Assembly (NCBI RefSeq): GCF_009727055.1 | Contig: NW_024064645.1 | Coordinates: forward strand, 1-64,000 | DNA length: 64,000 nt | Origin: Benincasa hispida | Taxonomy: Eukaryota > Streptophyta > Magnoliopsida > Cucurbitales > Cucurbitaceae | Reading direction: 5' to 3' | Shown here: in pieces, positions 24,945 through 37,407 of the stretch | Numbering within the stretch: the stretch's first letter is position 1 | Layout: every line of letters begins with the position of its first letter | Notes under the pieces: model-generated | Told to the model about the DNA's origin: nothing | The model's input: only the letters and a program-made list of their open reading frames with translations | Database searches by the model: none | Position numbers and translations under genes: made by a program

Positions 24945-25640
24945 ACAATGTTTGTCCTCAAGTATAAGCTAAAGTTTCCTTTAACAAGTCAACCGCAATG
25001 TTCTTTTCCTAGATTTCTCAAGGGTACTTTGTTCAAATCCTATATACCAGAATTTCCTTAAGTCTTATTCGAGTCTCTTCTTAAAATATTTCTAAGACCT
25101 AGGGACTGCAAACTTACCTTTCAAAAAGACTTTACTAAATTCCAGAACATTGCATGATTTATTTCAAAAAGAAAATTTTTTACCGGGGTGTCAAATGATT
25201 TTATCCTTGCATTAAAATTTTCTTCATTGATATATTTTTTTCCTGACCTTGCGCTGATCCAAGTGTCTTGCCTTCATTTTGGCTTGCCCCTACGGGTGTC
25301 ATGCGAACATCCAACTACGCGCAATGCACTCTTTCTCAGACTAAACTCATACCTATTTGGCAATGGAGTTGCGGTCATTTATTTATGCGTTGATCCTGGC
25401 GACTTACTTTCATTTTGGCTTGCCCCCACATGTGTCATGCAGACATCCAACTACGGGTAAGTGCCTTTCACAACTTAACTCTTATCAACATGGATTTCTC
25501 ATTGCATTTATAGTGGAGTTGTTATTCTCAAAATTCTCTCTTGTTTTTTCTTTTTTTTTTTTAAAAAAAGATAAAAACGAGTAAGATTCAGATAGCTAAA
25601 TAATAGTAAAAGTGACAAAGGAATAAGAGTTCAAGAATCA
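24945..25640 (-). mobile_element. 3' UTR of Athila-like element I with tandem 43-nt motif
   Basis: Non-coding. Two copies of a 43-nt motif (core GTCATGCGAACATCCAACTA on the plus strand) lie at 25277-25319 and 25413-25455, in units of about 136 bp. The same motif occurs twice at 47.5-47.7 kb in the other Athila-like 3' UTR. Confidence 0.7.
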
Positions 25641-26830
25641 AGTAAGGGGTAGTCCGGGTTTTTCAACTTTACGGAGGCTGTTTCTGGCTGGAAATCACCT
25701 CTGCAATATGCCTTGACTTGCTGTCCATTAACCTTAAATGTCCGGCTGCCATCCTCAGTGATCAGCTCCACCGCACCATGTGGAAATATTTCTTTAATGA
25801 TAAAGGGACCAGACCCTGTCTCTTATACACATCTAGATGTGTATAAGAGACAGCTCCAAAGGCAAATGACACGCCTTACCAAATACCAACGCATATGGGG
25901 ACGTACCTATGGGTGTTTTAAATGCGCTGCGGTATGCCCATAACGCATCATCAAACTTTTTTGCCCAATTTGTTCGTGAAGGCCTTACTACCTTCTCAAG
26001 TATCAGCTTAATTTCTCTATTGAACACTTCAGCTTGACCATTCGTTTACGGATGGTATGTGGTGGCCACTTTGTGGAGAATGTTGTATTTGCGCAGCAAC
26101 TCCTTGATATTACAGTTGACAAAGTAGGATCCTTTATCACTTATGATGGCATGGGGAGTGCCAAAATGAGTGAAAATATGTTTCTTCAGGAATTGGGAGA
26201 CTACCGCCACATCACTTGCGGCGCATGCTATTGCCTTTACCCACTTGGAGACATAATCGACGACTAATAAAATATAATGTTTACCATTCGAAGGAGGGAA
26301 TAGTCCCATGAAATCAATCCCCCATACGTCAAATAATTCAAGCTCAAAGATAGTGTTCATTGGCATTGCATGTTTCCATGAAATGTTATCTGTGCGTTGT
26401 CACCGATCACATTTCATTGCATAGTCAGCCGCATCCTTGAACAATGCAAGTCAAAAGAATCCACTTTGCAAACTTTGGCTGCGGTGCGGTGCCCCAAAGT
26501 GCCCACCATGTGGTGAGTCGTGGTATTGTGATAATATGCGTTGTTGAGCAGCATTTGGTACGCATAATCGAAAAATCTGGTCTGCACCTCTTTTATACAA
26601 ATTTGGCTCATCCCAATAATAATGTCTACATTCATGCTTGAGCTTCTTCTGTTGGTGGTAGGTGTAATCTTTAGGAAATTGCTCGCAAACCAAATAATTG
26701 ATTATGTCTGCATACCAGGGCAATTCTTCTATGTGGAACAGCTGCTCATCCGAGAATACGACACTCACCTCAGACTCATTGCGGTCAACTTCAGGATTTT
26801 CCAGTCTAGACAATTGATCCGCAACTTGAA
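25641..26830 (-). pseudogene. Athila-like element I integrase region
   Basis: Minus-strand frames at 26451-26813, 26046-26366 and 25857-26027 together cover an integrase: a linker after RNase H (VADQLSRLENPEVD), a zinc-binding N-terminus (HGGHFG), the core start ([10 protein letters not shown], then YVSKWV) and a later core segment ([16 protein letters not shown]). After the adapter at 25816-25853, GPFIIKEIF…FKVNGQ marks the C-terminal end. Roughly 100 residues between are missing at the adapter. Frameshifts are present; not functional. Confidence 0.85.
25816..25853. other. Tn5 mosaic-end adapter pair (library artefact)
   Basis: CTGTCTCTTATACACATCT followed at once by its reverse complement, 38 bp, a perfect palindrome of the 19-bp Tn5 mosaic end as used in Nextera mate-pair junction adapters. 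It interrupts the integrase. Translated, it gives the contaminant peptide [11 protein letters not shown]. Not native plant DNA. Confidence 0.97.
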
Positions 26831-29800
26831 GTTTGTCACTGTCTCACTATTATCGTAATAGAGGGTAATGGGCCTAAACATATCTGGAACAACTTCCAGG
26901 TCTGTCAAGAACTTCTTGAGTCAGACAACTTCCTTAGTAGCTTCGCAAGTCGTTACATACTCTGCCTCCATAGTGGGCGATGCACCCTTGCTTAGTGCTT
27001 CGCCACACTACAGCTTCTCTGTTAATAGTAAAGACTGACCCTGATGTGGACTTGCGAGAGTCCTTATCAGTCTAAAAGTCAGCATACATGTATCTTGTAA
27101 GGATCAAATCCCTCGAACCATACACGAGCATGTAGTCCCTCTTTCTCCGAAGATACTTAAGGATGTTCTTCACTGTGGTCTAGTGACCCTAGCCTGGGTT
27201 AGACTGATACCTACTGACTATGCCCACAGCGTAGCAGATGTCTGGACGAGTATAGAGCATCACGTACATCAAACTGCCAACAACAGACGCATATGGAACC
27301 CGTCTCATCTCCTCAACCTCTTGAGGGGCTTAAGACAGATTTCCTTAGACAAAGTGACTCAACACTGGAACGGCAGTAGGCCCCTCTTGGAGTCCTGCAT
27401 TGAGTACTTGAACAATATCTTGTCAATGTACGATGCTTGAGACAGTGCTAGCACTTTGTTCTTACGATCCCAAAAGATCCGGATACCTAGAAAAAACTGA
27501 GCCTCTCCCAAATCTTTCATTTGGAATTGGGTCACTAGCCAGTTCTTAACTGTAGTCAGTAGACCTACATCATTCCCAATGAGTAGGATATCGTCTACAT
27601 TCAACACTAAGAAGACCACTGAAGCGTGGATGATCTTCATATAAACACAAGGTTCATCAACGTTTTGGTCAAAGCCATACGACTTGATCGCTGCATCAAA
27701 CCGTATGTTCCAAGATCGAAATGCCTGTTTTGTCCATAAATGGACCGATTCAGTTTGCAAACCTTTTGCTCTTGACCTTGGGCTATGAATCCCTCGGGCT
27801 GCACCATATAAATGGTCTCCTCAAGATTGCCATTCAGAAAGGCCGGCTTGACGTCCATTTGCCAGATCTCATAATTATAATAAGCTGCAATGGACAAGAG
27901 AATGTAGATCGACTTTAACATGGCAACAGGCGAGAAAGTATCCTCCTAGTCAACTCTCTCTACATGGGTTATAACCCTTTGCCACAAGTCGAGCCTTGAA
28001 GGTCTGTACCTTCCCATCAGCACCCTGTTTGCACTTGTAGATCCATTTACAACCTCTAGGGGGAACCCCATCAGGCCGATCTACAAGATCCCATACTGAG
28101 TTTAAGTACATCGACTCTATCTCGAGATCCATGGCTTTAACCCATTCATTCCGATCAACATCCTCCATTGCCTTCTTATAAGACAACGGATCCTCAACAT
28201 CGCCATCTGCTACCATAGCAAGGATTTTTGTGAAACCTAGATAGCGAACGGGTGGGTTCACAACCCTCCCACGAGGTTCCCTCAACTCTTGAGGTGGAAC
28301 CGACCTACTGGATGAACTCCCATCAATAACTCTTATTGATGTAGCAGGCTCTTTAACAACTCTTGTTGAAGTTTCAGTAGTTTCCTTGGAAAGCTCATGC
28401 AACACGACTTTGCTTCGTGGAATGTGCTCCCTTATATGATCCTCCTCTAGGAAAGTAGCGTTTGTTGAAACAAACACCCTATTTTCCGTTGGATCATAAA
28501 ATTAACCCCCTTGTGTACCTTTGAGGTAGCCTATAAAGAGGCATAACCTCAACTGTGGTTCCAACTTCCTGGGATTTGCCTCAAGCACATGTGCAGGGCA
28601 ACCCCAAATGCGGAAGTGACGAAAACTAGCTTTACGCTCGTTCCACAACTCTAGAGGTATTCTTGCAACACTCTTGAAGGGAACACAGTTGAGTATGTAC
28701 ACCGAAGTCTCCACTACGAAACCCCAAAATGAGTTTGGTATGGAAGCGTAACTCATCATCGAGCGAACCATGTCTAACAAAGGTCCTATTTCTCCTCTCC
28801 GTTACATCATTCTACTGAGGTGTACCCAACGTTGAGAGTTGGGAAACGATTCCATGTTCTATCAAATAGTCCTGGAATGCCGAGTCTAAAAACTCTCCAC
28901 CTCGATTCGATCGAAGTGTTTTAATCCATCTATCTAATGCGTTTTCAACTTCAGCCTTGAACTCTTTAAACTTTTCAAAGGATTCAAACTTCCGTTGCAT
29001 AAGATAAACATACCCGTACCTGGAGTAATCATCAGTAAAACTGATAAAATACTCATAACCACCTCGAGCTCGCACATTTATAGGACCACAAAGGTCAGAA
29101 TGTACTAAGTTCTTTGGCTCTAGAACCTGTTCCAGTAAAAGGTCATTTATTCATCTTATCCTCAAGGCAAGATTCACACACTGGCAAAAAGTTTTCTTCT
29201 AACTCACTTAGAAGTCCATTCTTTACCAATCTCTTAATCCTATTGAGATTGATGTGCCCTAAACGTAGATGCTAAAGATGGGCACTCTCTTTTGGATAAA
29301 TTCGTCGACGTTTTGATTGAGTTACGACAGTTCTGAAAATTTTAGTATTATGGAGGGAATTAATGGCTAATGGCCTTAGCACATATAAATTCAATTCTAG
29401 ATTTGCTGTGCAAATAAAGATACCATCTCTATGAATAAACGCTTTATTCAAAACAAAAGAAATAGTGTATTTACATTGTAATAAACACTTTACAGAAATA
29501 AGGTTCCTTTTTAGTTCAGGAACAATATGTACATCATTTAATATAAGAAACCTATTCTGTAAAGCTAACTGGAGTCCTTCTACTGCCACAACTGAGACGA
29601 CATGCTCGATGCCTACGCGCATCGTCATCTCACCAGCCTCCAGCTGTCGCTAAGATCTAATCCACTGAAAAGAAGAACAAACATAGTTAGTGGCGTCTGA
29701 ATCAATTATCCAGGCAGAATCATCATTCTCCACTAAACAAGTTTCAAGCACAAGTAAATCACATTTACCTTTATCCGCTTTGGCCTTAGCCTTGGCTGCT

Positions 29801-30663
29801 TTCTTCTCCTTTAGATATCGAGGACAGTTCCTCTTCTAGTGTTCATCTTGGTTGCAATGGAAACACATTCCTTTAGAAACTTGTGGACGCCTCCTTGGGG
29901 CAACATGTGATGGGTTAGCAGGTGCCTTCCCTTTTCCCTTACCACCCTTCTTCTTCTTCCCCTTTGCAGAGTTAGAAGTAAAAGGTGCAGATTTCGTTCT
30001 TGAGGTCGAACCTCTATGGAACGTCCTGGAGTATGAAACAACATTTTCCTCACCCTTCTGCCTCTCCTTACTTTTCAGTAACGATTGGTATGGTTGCAAC
30101 TCGTTGAGGAGAGTTGTAAGGTTATACTTCACTTTGTTAAGAATTACATTGCTAACACAGTGCAGGAAGCTCTCCAGCAATGAATGTAGGATTATGCTAA
30201 CCTGGCTGCCCTCATTGATGGTAGACCCATTCAACTCCACCACATTGAAGTGGACCATCATGTTTAGAACATGTTCACGAACAGAGGTGCCTTCTTGCAT
30301 TTTGGAGTTGAATATGTATTTAAGAGCCTCATGCATAAGCTGTGCAGACGGTTGTCCAAACATCCCCCATAGGGACTCCATGATGTCACGCGCTGAGACC
30401 ATAGGCTCATGTTTCTTGGCCAAGATGTCAGAAAAACTTGCCAAGATGTAGGCTTGGGCCTTTTCATTCGCTCTTGTCCATCGTTCATATGCCTCCCAAG
30501 CATTTCGACCCACATTTGGAGTTGGAATAGAAGGACAAGCCTCCGTGAGAGCGAACATGAGATCCTTGATGATTAGGATCATCGTGATCATATGTTTCCA
30601 TGTTGAAAAATTATCGCCAGTTAGTTTTTTTACGCTTAACAACGATAAGGTGGTTGTTGCCAT
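26831..30663 (-). pseudogene. Copia element I gag-pol
   Basis: Order on the minus strand matches Ty1/copia. Gag is at 29836-30663 (starts MATTTLSLLSVKKLTGDNF, ends in a CFHCNQDEH zinc knuckle cut by a TAG). Next come a protease-region segment (29272-29628), integrase core (28812-29075, FTDDYSRYGYV), integrase C-terminus (28502-28780, FRIWGCPAHV), a linker and RT start (27950-28477), and RT (27359-27921, MDVKPAFLNG and VDDILLIG). RNase H pieces run to about 26831 (PITLYYDNSE). At least four frame changes and several stops make it inactive. It stops abruptly in RNase H where Athila sequence begins; its 3' LTR is not adjacent. Confidence 0.9.
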
Positions 30664-33229
30664 TTGAAAAAGTTGCTGAAAATACGAACAAAACTTTATT
30701 AGATTTTGCTAAACCACTTTTAAACCAATCAATTTGGCAAAACTGTTTCAAGTACCCTAAGTTATAGACTTCTATTTTGCAATGATTCCCTAATGAGTCA
30801 GGACCAATGCCACTGGTGGGGTGATCAGTTGCCCTTTCGCTGGGATGAGACATTCTCAACCATTAGGCAGAACCAACTCTTGGAACTGAACCTAACAGCC
30901 ACTATTTTTCGGTCTAGAATCATTAACCTTTAACTATTCCGCATAAGTGTAACCCCTTGTTTTCGGTGCCAAAGTCCCGCCCTAATGCGCTTACCATAGG
31001 AAAAAGATAGATTAGAACAAGAGATTAAGTTATCATATCCTCTTACAGGAGATCAAATAAAGAAACGCGCAAAAATTCCATCATTTAGGGGGACAATCCC
31101 AGGGTACCTCGAGGCAATGCGCAATAACTTTATTCAACCTAACAAGGGAGACCGAGGGATATGCTGTCACACTTCCCGCTTCCACTTACTATGAACATTC
31201 TTTCCATATACCTTGATATTGACCTACTCAAACACCATCCGTTGGGGGGACATGCCAAAGGTGCTGCGAGGCCGAGGATAGATCTCTAAGGTTTGAACTA
31301 TTTAGGAGAAAAGTGAAAGGTTTAAGTGAAGCATCTTATGCCTCAAGTACCTCCACTGAATGTTCTACCTAGGGATTCATTAACCTAGACAATCCGACCA
31401 CTGATTTTAGTCTAAGTTGTCTTTTTAAAACTTTGCTCATAAACAATGTTTTATTTATGAAATATAACAAGTTCAAGTAGTCACATTAAACACTTTAATG
31501 GATTGTCCCTTAACTTGCATGCATACATCAAATCTATCTAATTCACCTTTCCAAGTAAGTTCCAAGGTAGGGGTGTTACGTTTTCGTCAACTTAAAATAC
31601 CCCAGCCTAGACAGAACACACCTTAGACAAAAGGTCCCTTATAGATATATTTGCTACACTTTAACATTTTATTAGCGCAATTTAATCCTATTAAACGGAA
31701 TTAAAAGATTAAAGCCTTAGGGTTTCTAATCGTATAGAACCGTGACCTTAGGTCTATGTGATCTAAGTTTTAAACACTTTAAAACCATGAATTAAAACCT
31801 AAGTGAGCATGCATGTCTTTCTTATTTCTTTTATTTCTAATCTTCTTTAAAACTTTTAAAAAGAAACAAGTAAAACCATTACGCATAACGAGGTGTTTAT
31901 AACATTTTATAAAGTAACCTATGTGTCATGCTTCATGCAATGTCTGGTCATTACTATATATATAACTTTTAATATAACGCATAAGAACCAAGCAAACATT
32001 ACTTTCATTCACCCTTATACTATAACAATTATAATATAAAGATGATGCATGTCAATGCTTTTTATCATGCATAAATATAACTCTTATATTATATGATGCA
32101 GTAGCATGTTCTTACATAATTAAAATCATGCTTCTCTAAATTATAACAATTACAAATAGAGATGATGCATGATCATTGCATAACCTAAGGTGGGATTTAC
32201 ATATATGTGCATACCATATGACATATAATTCATACATCGCATGTAATAAAACAAAGGATAATGGACCAGGATGAGCCTTTACACAAAAAAACGGAATGAA
32301 AAAACCTATCTATTACATTTCTCATCGAGTAAACCGGTTCACAAGTGAATCGGGGCTTGAACTGCAGGGGAGGTCTTCATCGTGTAGCAAACTCCAGCAG
32401 GTAGATGATCGTTCAGCATGCACTAGGCGATAAGAGCATAAGAAAAAGATCGCCGTAGATGACAACGAGGCTGTGAAGCCTGACCGTCCATGCGATCGTG
32501 TAGCGCGACGATAGGTAAACGATTTATCTTGCGTTACTAAGCGATCGTTATTCAGTTTACTAAGCGATGAAGCTTACTGACCTAAACGATTGTCTAGCGC
32601 GTGCGCTTTAAATGAACGGGAACGTCTCATCGTCTAACCGATGCGTGCAACTTGGTAAATGATTTATCTTGCGATGCTAAGCGATGTTTAGTCAACTACT
32701 AAGGCGATGAAGCTTGCTGACCTAACCGATCCGTCTAGCGCGGTGCGCATTAAACGATACTCAGCGATCGTATGCCCGATCGTCCAACCCGATACGACCA
32801 ACTCTTGATCACATACCCCTCATCAATTTAACCGATGCGTTCAACCGCGATCGTGTACTTCTTCATCTCTATAATGCGATGGACAGCGATCGCATAGAAC
32901 TTCTTCTGCACAATGCGATCAACCCTAGATCGTCTCCTTCCACGAAGAGCCGCAACCTTTGCCTAGAACTTCGATGAACGACTCAAAACTTCAAACAAAC
33001 TTTGAATACAGACTCTATAACGATTATTTATACCCAAAAACGTAGGGGCCTTTACAAACAACCGCAAATGTAAAAGGATTTAAACAAACCGAGGCTAAAC
33101 ATCCCGAAAACATCCATTAATCCGACACATCCACAACAGATTTAACAATTAAAATAGCGTAGAAATGCACCCACCATGAACGTATATGTTATTTTGTTGC
33201 AACAAATGAAATTGGAGTATAAAAAACCT
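30664..33229 (-). mobile_element. Leader (5' UTR) of Copia element I
   Basis: About 2.6 kb between primer-binding site and gag, non-coding and unusually long. The part at 32380-32990 is dense in CGATCG/GCGATG motifs and holds a tandem duplication of about 139-bp period (32515-32616 and 32654-32757). The remainder, 30860-32300, shows nothing else I can assign. Confidence 0.6.
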
Positions 33230-33244
33230 AGCTTTGATACCAAT
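33230..33244 (-). promoter_or_regulatory. Primer-binding site of Copia element I
   Basis: Reads AATTGGTATCAAAGC on the minus strand, next to the CA end of the LTR. TGGTATCAGAGC is the usual initiator-Met tRNA complement, so one base differs. Confidence 0.7.
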
Positions 33245-33950
33245 TGAAGGATCTCATATCGAGAGTTCCATGAGCGTATTCAGATTTCTCCGATTTCACA
33301 GTGACCGTGATATAAAAGATATACATTCAACACATACAGTTACGCACATTATTCTAATTATTGGCATGCTTAGAATACAATAAGTAACAGGGAAAGAGTT
33401 CATACCAGTTGAAGACTATCTTCGAACTTCTAAACCCAATGCAGCGGAAACCCTCCAACAGATCTACCAACACCCGACGAGTATGTCAATTGCAACAACA
33501 CGATTAGTATGAACACGAACATTGCAGCGGGGACGACGCCACCACTAATGAATGCTGAGTATCCTCGGAGTGAAAATCCAAAGAGTGAGCTTTGGTGAGT
33601 TTGGTAGAGGACGAAGGAAAACGAGTCGTGTAGATGATAACCAAGTGGGAGATAATACTGTGCTATCGTATAAAAGAGCTACACAATTGTGTATGAAAAG
33701 CTGAATGATCGTTTAGGAAAAACGTATACGATCGTTTAGAGAAATCGTGAGGTAGACGATCGTTTAGATGGAAGAGCTTCTATCGTATAGGCTCTTGGAC
33801 GATCATTTTCACGAATTCTTTTGGGCGGTCAAAAATAATGAATGCACTATATGAAAAATGAAAACGCTTTTCATTTTTTAACCCGCCGGTTACCATAACC
33901 AACACTGCCCACTACCCACGTCCGAACGTGGAAGAATTGGTTAATTATCT
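33245..33950 (-). mobile_element. 5' LTR of Copia element I (truncated)
   Basis: On the plus strand it starts TGAAGGATCTCATAT and matches the LTR starting at 36028 through GAGTTCCATGAG, a TGGTGAGTTTGGTAGAGG-like stretch and a CGATCGTTTAG array (33660-33810). Similarity stops near 33950, so about 1.4 kb of the LTR is missing at its minus-strand start. Confidence 0.75.
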
Positions 33951-35416
33951 GCGTTAATCATGCTTTACATAAAAGTTAGGTTGTTTGGAAACTACTTATA
34001 AGTACTTAGCACGAGAGTAAACTTCAATAAAACATGGTTTCTAAAACATTGTAAATCAACATTGTCACTCACGACTTCTTCAAGTTTGATTCCTTAAGGC
34101 TTGACAGACTTCTCCAATGGGCGTTGAACCTACACAAATAAGCATACTACTTAGTGTTTACATTAGCCTTCCTTTTAGGCCTACTAAATACACAAAGATC
34201 ACATGCCAGACCATCACATTATGCCTCCTACCACTCACCTTGAGGGTCAGACACTTAGCCAACTTGGAGGGCTTGAGTGCCAAAGGAATGCATCCTTTGA
34301 TCGTCCACACTCCCTACACTTAGAAAAATTTTGGAGCATCAAATTCTAGATTCAACTTCAACAATTCATAACTAAATTTCCATAACTCATCTCAAGAAAT
34401 TTCCTTCTACAAAGTCTTTTATAATTGTATTAACAACATTACCTTAAAATTTCAGCTTAAAATTTCTCGTCGTTTGATCTGGAGCTTCAAACCTTCATCA
34501 TTGGCCCCAGTTATAGCAGCTGCCTGCTTGTTAAAAAATTTCCAGTTTAAAAGTAAAAAATATATAACTCCAATTCCAGACCTCATCTTAAGATATTTCC
34601 TTGTACAAAGTTATTTAGAATTTTGTTAGCAATATTACCTCAAAGTTTCAGCTCAAAATGCTTCGTGATACGTCCTAGAGCTTCAATTGTTTACTAATGG
34701 CTCAGATTCACCCGAGAAATAAACCCTTTGTTCTTTTTTTGCTTCTTCGACCTTATTCCTGTGAGTTTTCCCTCTGGTAGCACGACCACAGAAAGTAGAC
34801 ACATAGAGCTTTCGAATGCCACCAAAATTACACGATTAGCCAAAATATTTTGTCCAAACCATTCAAATGAAGTTGGCCTTCCTTCTTATACTACCGCCAA
34901 ACCACTTGCATGAAATCTCCTTGGCCAACTTAGCCCACTAATGAACATTAAGAGCTGAGATGAAGCCAATTTTATTTTAAATTTATATCCTAATATAGTA
35001 TTTAATAATTTAATTGATAAGTACAACTATTTTCCTTTAAAAAAATTCTTAATTCCCACATTCTCTATTTTGGGAATTTTAATAAATTTTGTTTACATTT
35101 TAATTAATTTCTTTCCTTAGTATAATTAACCCACATTCAAACATTTCTCACTAACTCGTGTTTTATTTCCTCTTCTCCAAGTCTATTGCATAAGCTCCAT
35201 CCTTAGGCAACACTTAGGGAAATTCAGCCGATCAATTCACCCTTCATTCACTTTGTCGCCTAGGCCATCTACCACATCATGGCTTCCTTCGTTCTTCCGT
35301 AATTCCTAAGACATGATTCCATAATAGCTCATTAAAAGACATCACATTACTTACTCTTACTTAAAGTAATTAGGGTTTAGGTTTTACAAATTCGTCCTCG
35401 AAGTTTACCTAAAACA
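33951..35416 (-). mobile_element. 3' flank / probable 3' LTR area of the chromovirus Gypsy element
   Basis: Lies just after the chromodomain stop on the minus strand. It begins with a TCGAGGACGAATTTG stretch (35385-35400), a position where chromovirus elements carry their polypurine tract and LTR. No coding sequence is seen. I could not fix LTR borders, because the matching 5' LTR is rearranged. Confidence 0.4.
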
Positions 35417-36027
35417 TTAACTGAAAAGTTGAGGATATCTCTGCCTTACTTGCTCCTCGAACTCCCAGGTTGCCTCCTCAATGTCATGATTGTTCCATAA
35501 TACCTTCACTAGAGGTATGGTCTTGTTCTTGAGCACTTGTTCTTTCTTGTCTAGAATATCAATCGGTTTTTCCTCGTATGACAAATTCTCCTTGAGCTGA
35601 ACTAGTTGTTCTCTTAGTACGTGCGTAGGATCAGGCACATACTTCCTCAACATCGATACATGGTAAACATCATGAATACGAGCTAGTTCTGAAGGTAGCT
35701 CATAGGTTCCAATGTATCGAGGACTCTACTTTCATTTTCGTCCAAACCTGAGAATTCCCTTCCACAGTAATAATCGAAGGAATACTTGATCTCCGACCTC
35801 GAATTCTAACTCTCTTCTTTGCTTATAAGCATGAATTTTCTGTCTATCTTGAGCGGCTTTTAGGTTATCCCTGATAAGCTTTACATTCTCAGAGGTCTGC
35901 TAAACTAACTCTGGACCCAACAACTTCCGTTCTCCAACTTCATTCCAACACATAAGGGTCCTCCAAAGCTTACCATACAATGCTTCATATGAAGCCATTC
36001 CAATCCTTGAATGATAACTGTTATTGT
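35417..36027 (-). pseudogene. Chromovirus Gypsy: integrase C-terminus and chromodomain
   Basis: Minus strand encodes the end of integrase (YEALYGK-like, KIHAYKQRRELEFEVGD, IHDVYHV) and then a chromodomain-like tail (VLREQLVQLKENLSYEEKP, then PLVKVLWNNHDIEEATWE). This is the missing end of the element at 49.74-53.83 kb: the frame breaks at the ATTGT target duplication (36023-36027) and resumes at 49739. Stops and a frameshift are present. Confidence 0.9.
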
Positions 36028-36445
36028 TGAAGGATCTCTTACCGAAGAGTTCCATGAGTTCGTTCGGATCGCTTCGATCTTACAGTGAACGGAATACAAC
36101 AATATACATTCAATCGTACAGTTATGCAAACAAATAGTAATTATCGACATGCTATGAACAACAACATAACAAGGGAATGAGTTGCCATACCAGTTGAAGA
36201 TAATCTTCAATCTTCGGAACTCAACGTAGCGGACACCTCCATGCGATCTACCAACAGCCAGCAGCAGCGTCAACTATATCAGCATGAACAACCGCACGAA
36301 CACGAACGCCGCGGGGATGACACCACCAGAAAAGAGCCCCGAGTATTCTCAGAGTGAGAACCCAAAACTTGGTCTTTAGTGAATTTAATAGTGGAATGAG
36401 GAAGCACGGATCGTGTAAGTGATAAGCAAGTGGGAGGGAAAAGGC

Positions 36446-36690
36446 GCTATCGCATAGCACAATGCTTATCGTTTAGGAGACTCTACACGATCGTGTAGGT
36501 TTTACTGAACGATAGTTTAGAAAAAGGTATACGATCATTTAGCAAACTTGACACATAATACGATCATTTAGGGAAGTTATGCGGTCGTGTAGGAACTAGT
36601 GTGCGATAATTTAGGCGCTAGGTAGACGATCGTTTAGACGCAGAGCGACTATCGTATAGGCTCTCGATTTTCTTAAGCGATCATTTTGCT
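36446..36690. repeat. Phased CGATCGTTTAG motif array
   Basis: Eleven variants of CGAT(C/A)(G/A)TTTAG, with the core ATC (or variant) at 36449, 36468, 36490, 36512, 36534, 36563, 36584, 36606, 36629, 36651 and 36680. Spacing is mostly 21-23 bp. A shorter version of the array occurs in the sister LTR at 33660-33810. Confidence 0.85.
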
Positions 36691-37407
36691 TTCACCAACG
36701 CGCTCTCTCTTTTTCTTTTGGACGGGCGATTGAACTCTCGATTCAAAATGAAACAATTTCATTTTTATTTCATCGGTTACAGTAACCGACTCATTCCCGC
36801 TAACCCACATCCAAACGTGATTTTTGGATTAATTATCATATACTTAACCAATTGAAATATTAATAAATATAATCATATTATATTTTTAACCTATAGTTTG
36901 ATATCACATATATACTATAGTATTTTCTCCTCTACTTGATATAAATCATATTTATGTCTAATTTCCTCCAAAATAATGTATCTTATACATTTAGCTAATT
37001 ATATCATATATAATTAACCAGTCCAATTATATCATATATAATCAAACTTCCTCTTGTCAATTTGAACATTTAAAATTAACCCAAACACTGGTTCTCGACT
37101 TTATCCAAGCTACCCAAGGGACCTAATGGACTTGTGGCTCAAAACTCCAATGGTCCGTGAATAGTTGACTAAACTCTTTAGCCAGGAGATCCACCATCCG
37201 TTAACTATCAGACATTCCACTAAAGACCAACAGTTGAACTCTTCTTACCACAAATATATTTCTGTGTCCATCGGATATAACCAATCATGAGTACGATGAC
37301 CCTTTAGAGATGCTCGTAAGTACAGTTGGGCCAAAATACCGTTTTGCCCCTATAGTTACATCTTATTCCAAAAGTACCACTGATTCCTCTAATGAATAAT
37401 ACAACAT

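Noticed and set aside
25816..25853. A small palindromic insertion sequence or recombination site
   Set aside because: The two halves are exactly the Tn5 mosaic end used in sequencing kits, and the same 38-mer recurs at 37408 in unrelated context. It is a library artefact.
29852..30451. A 199-codon plus-strand frame
   Set aside because: It is the antisense of the Copia gag gene and has no domain of its own.
32380..32990. CRISPR-like or bacterial repeat array because of regular CGATCG motifs
   Set aside because: Motifs are short, degenerate and embedded in a plant LTR-element leader; there are no spacers of uniform length or associated genes.
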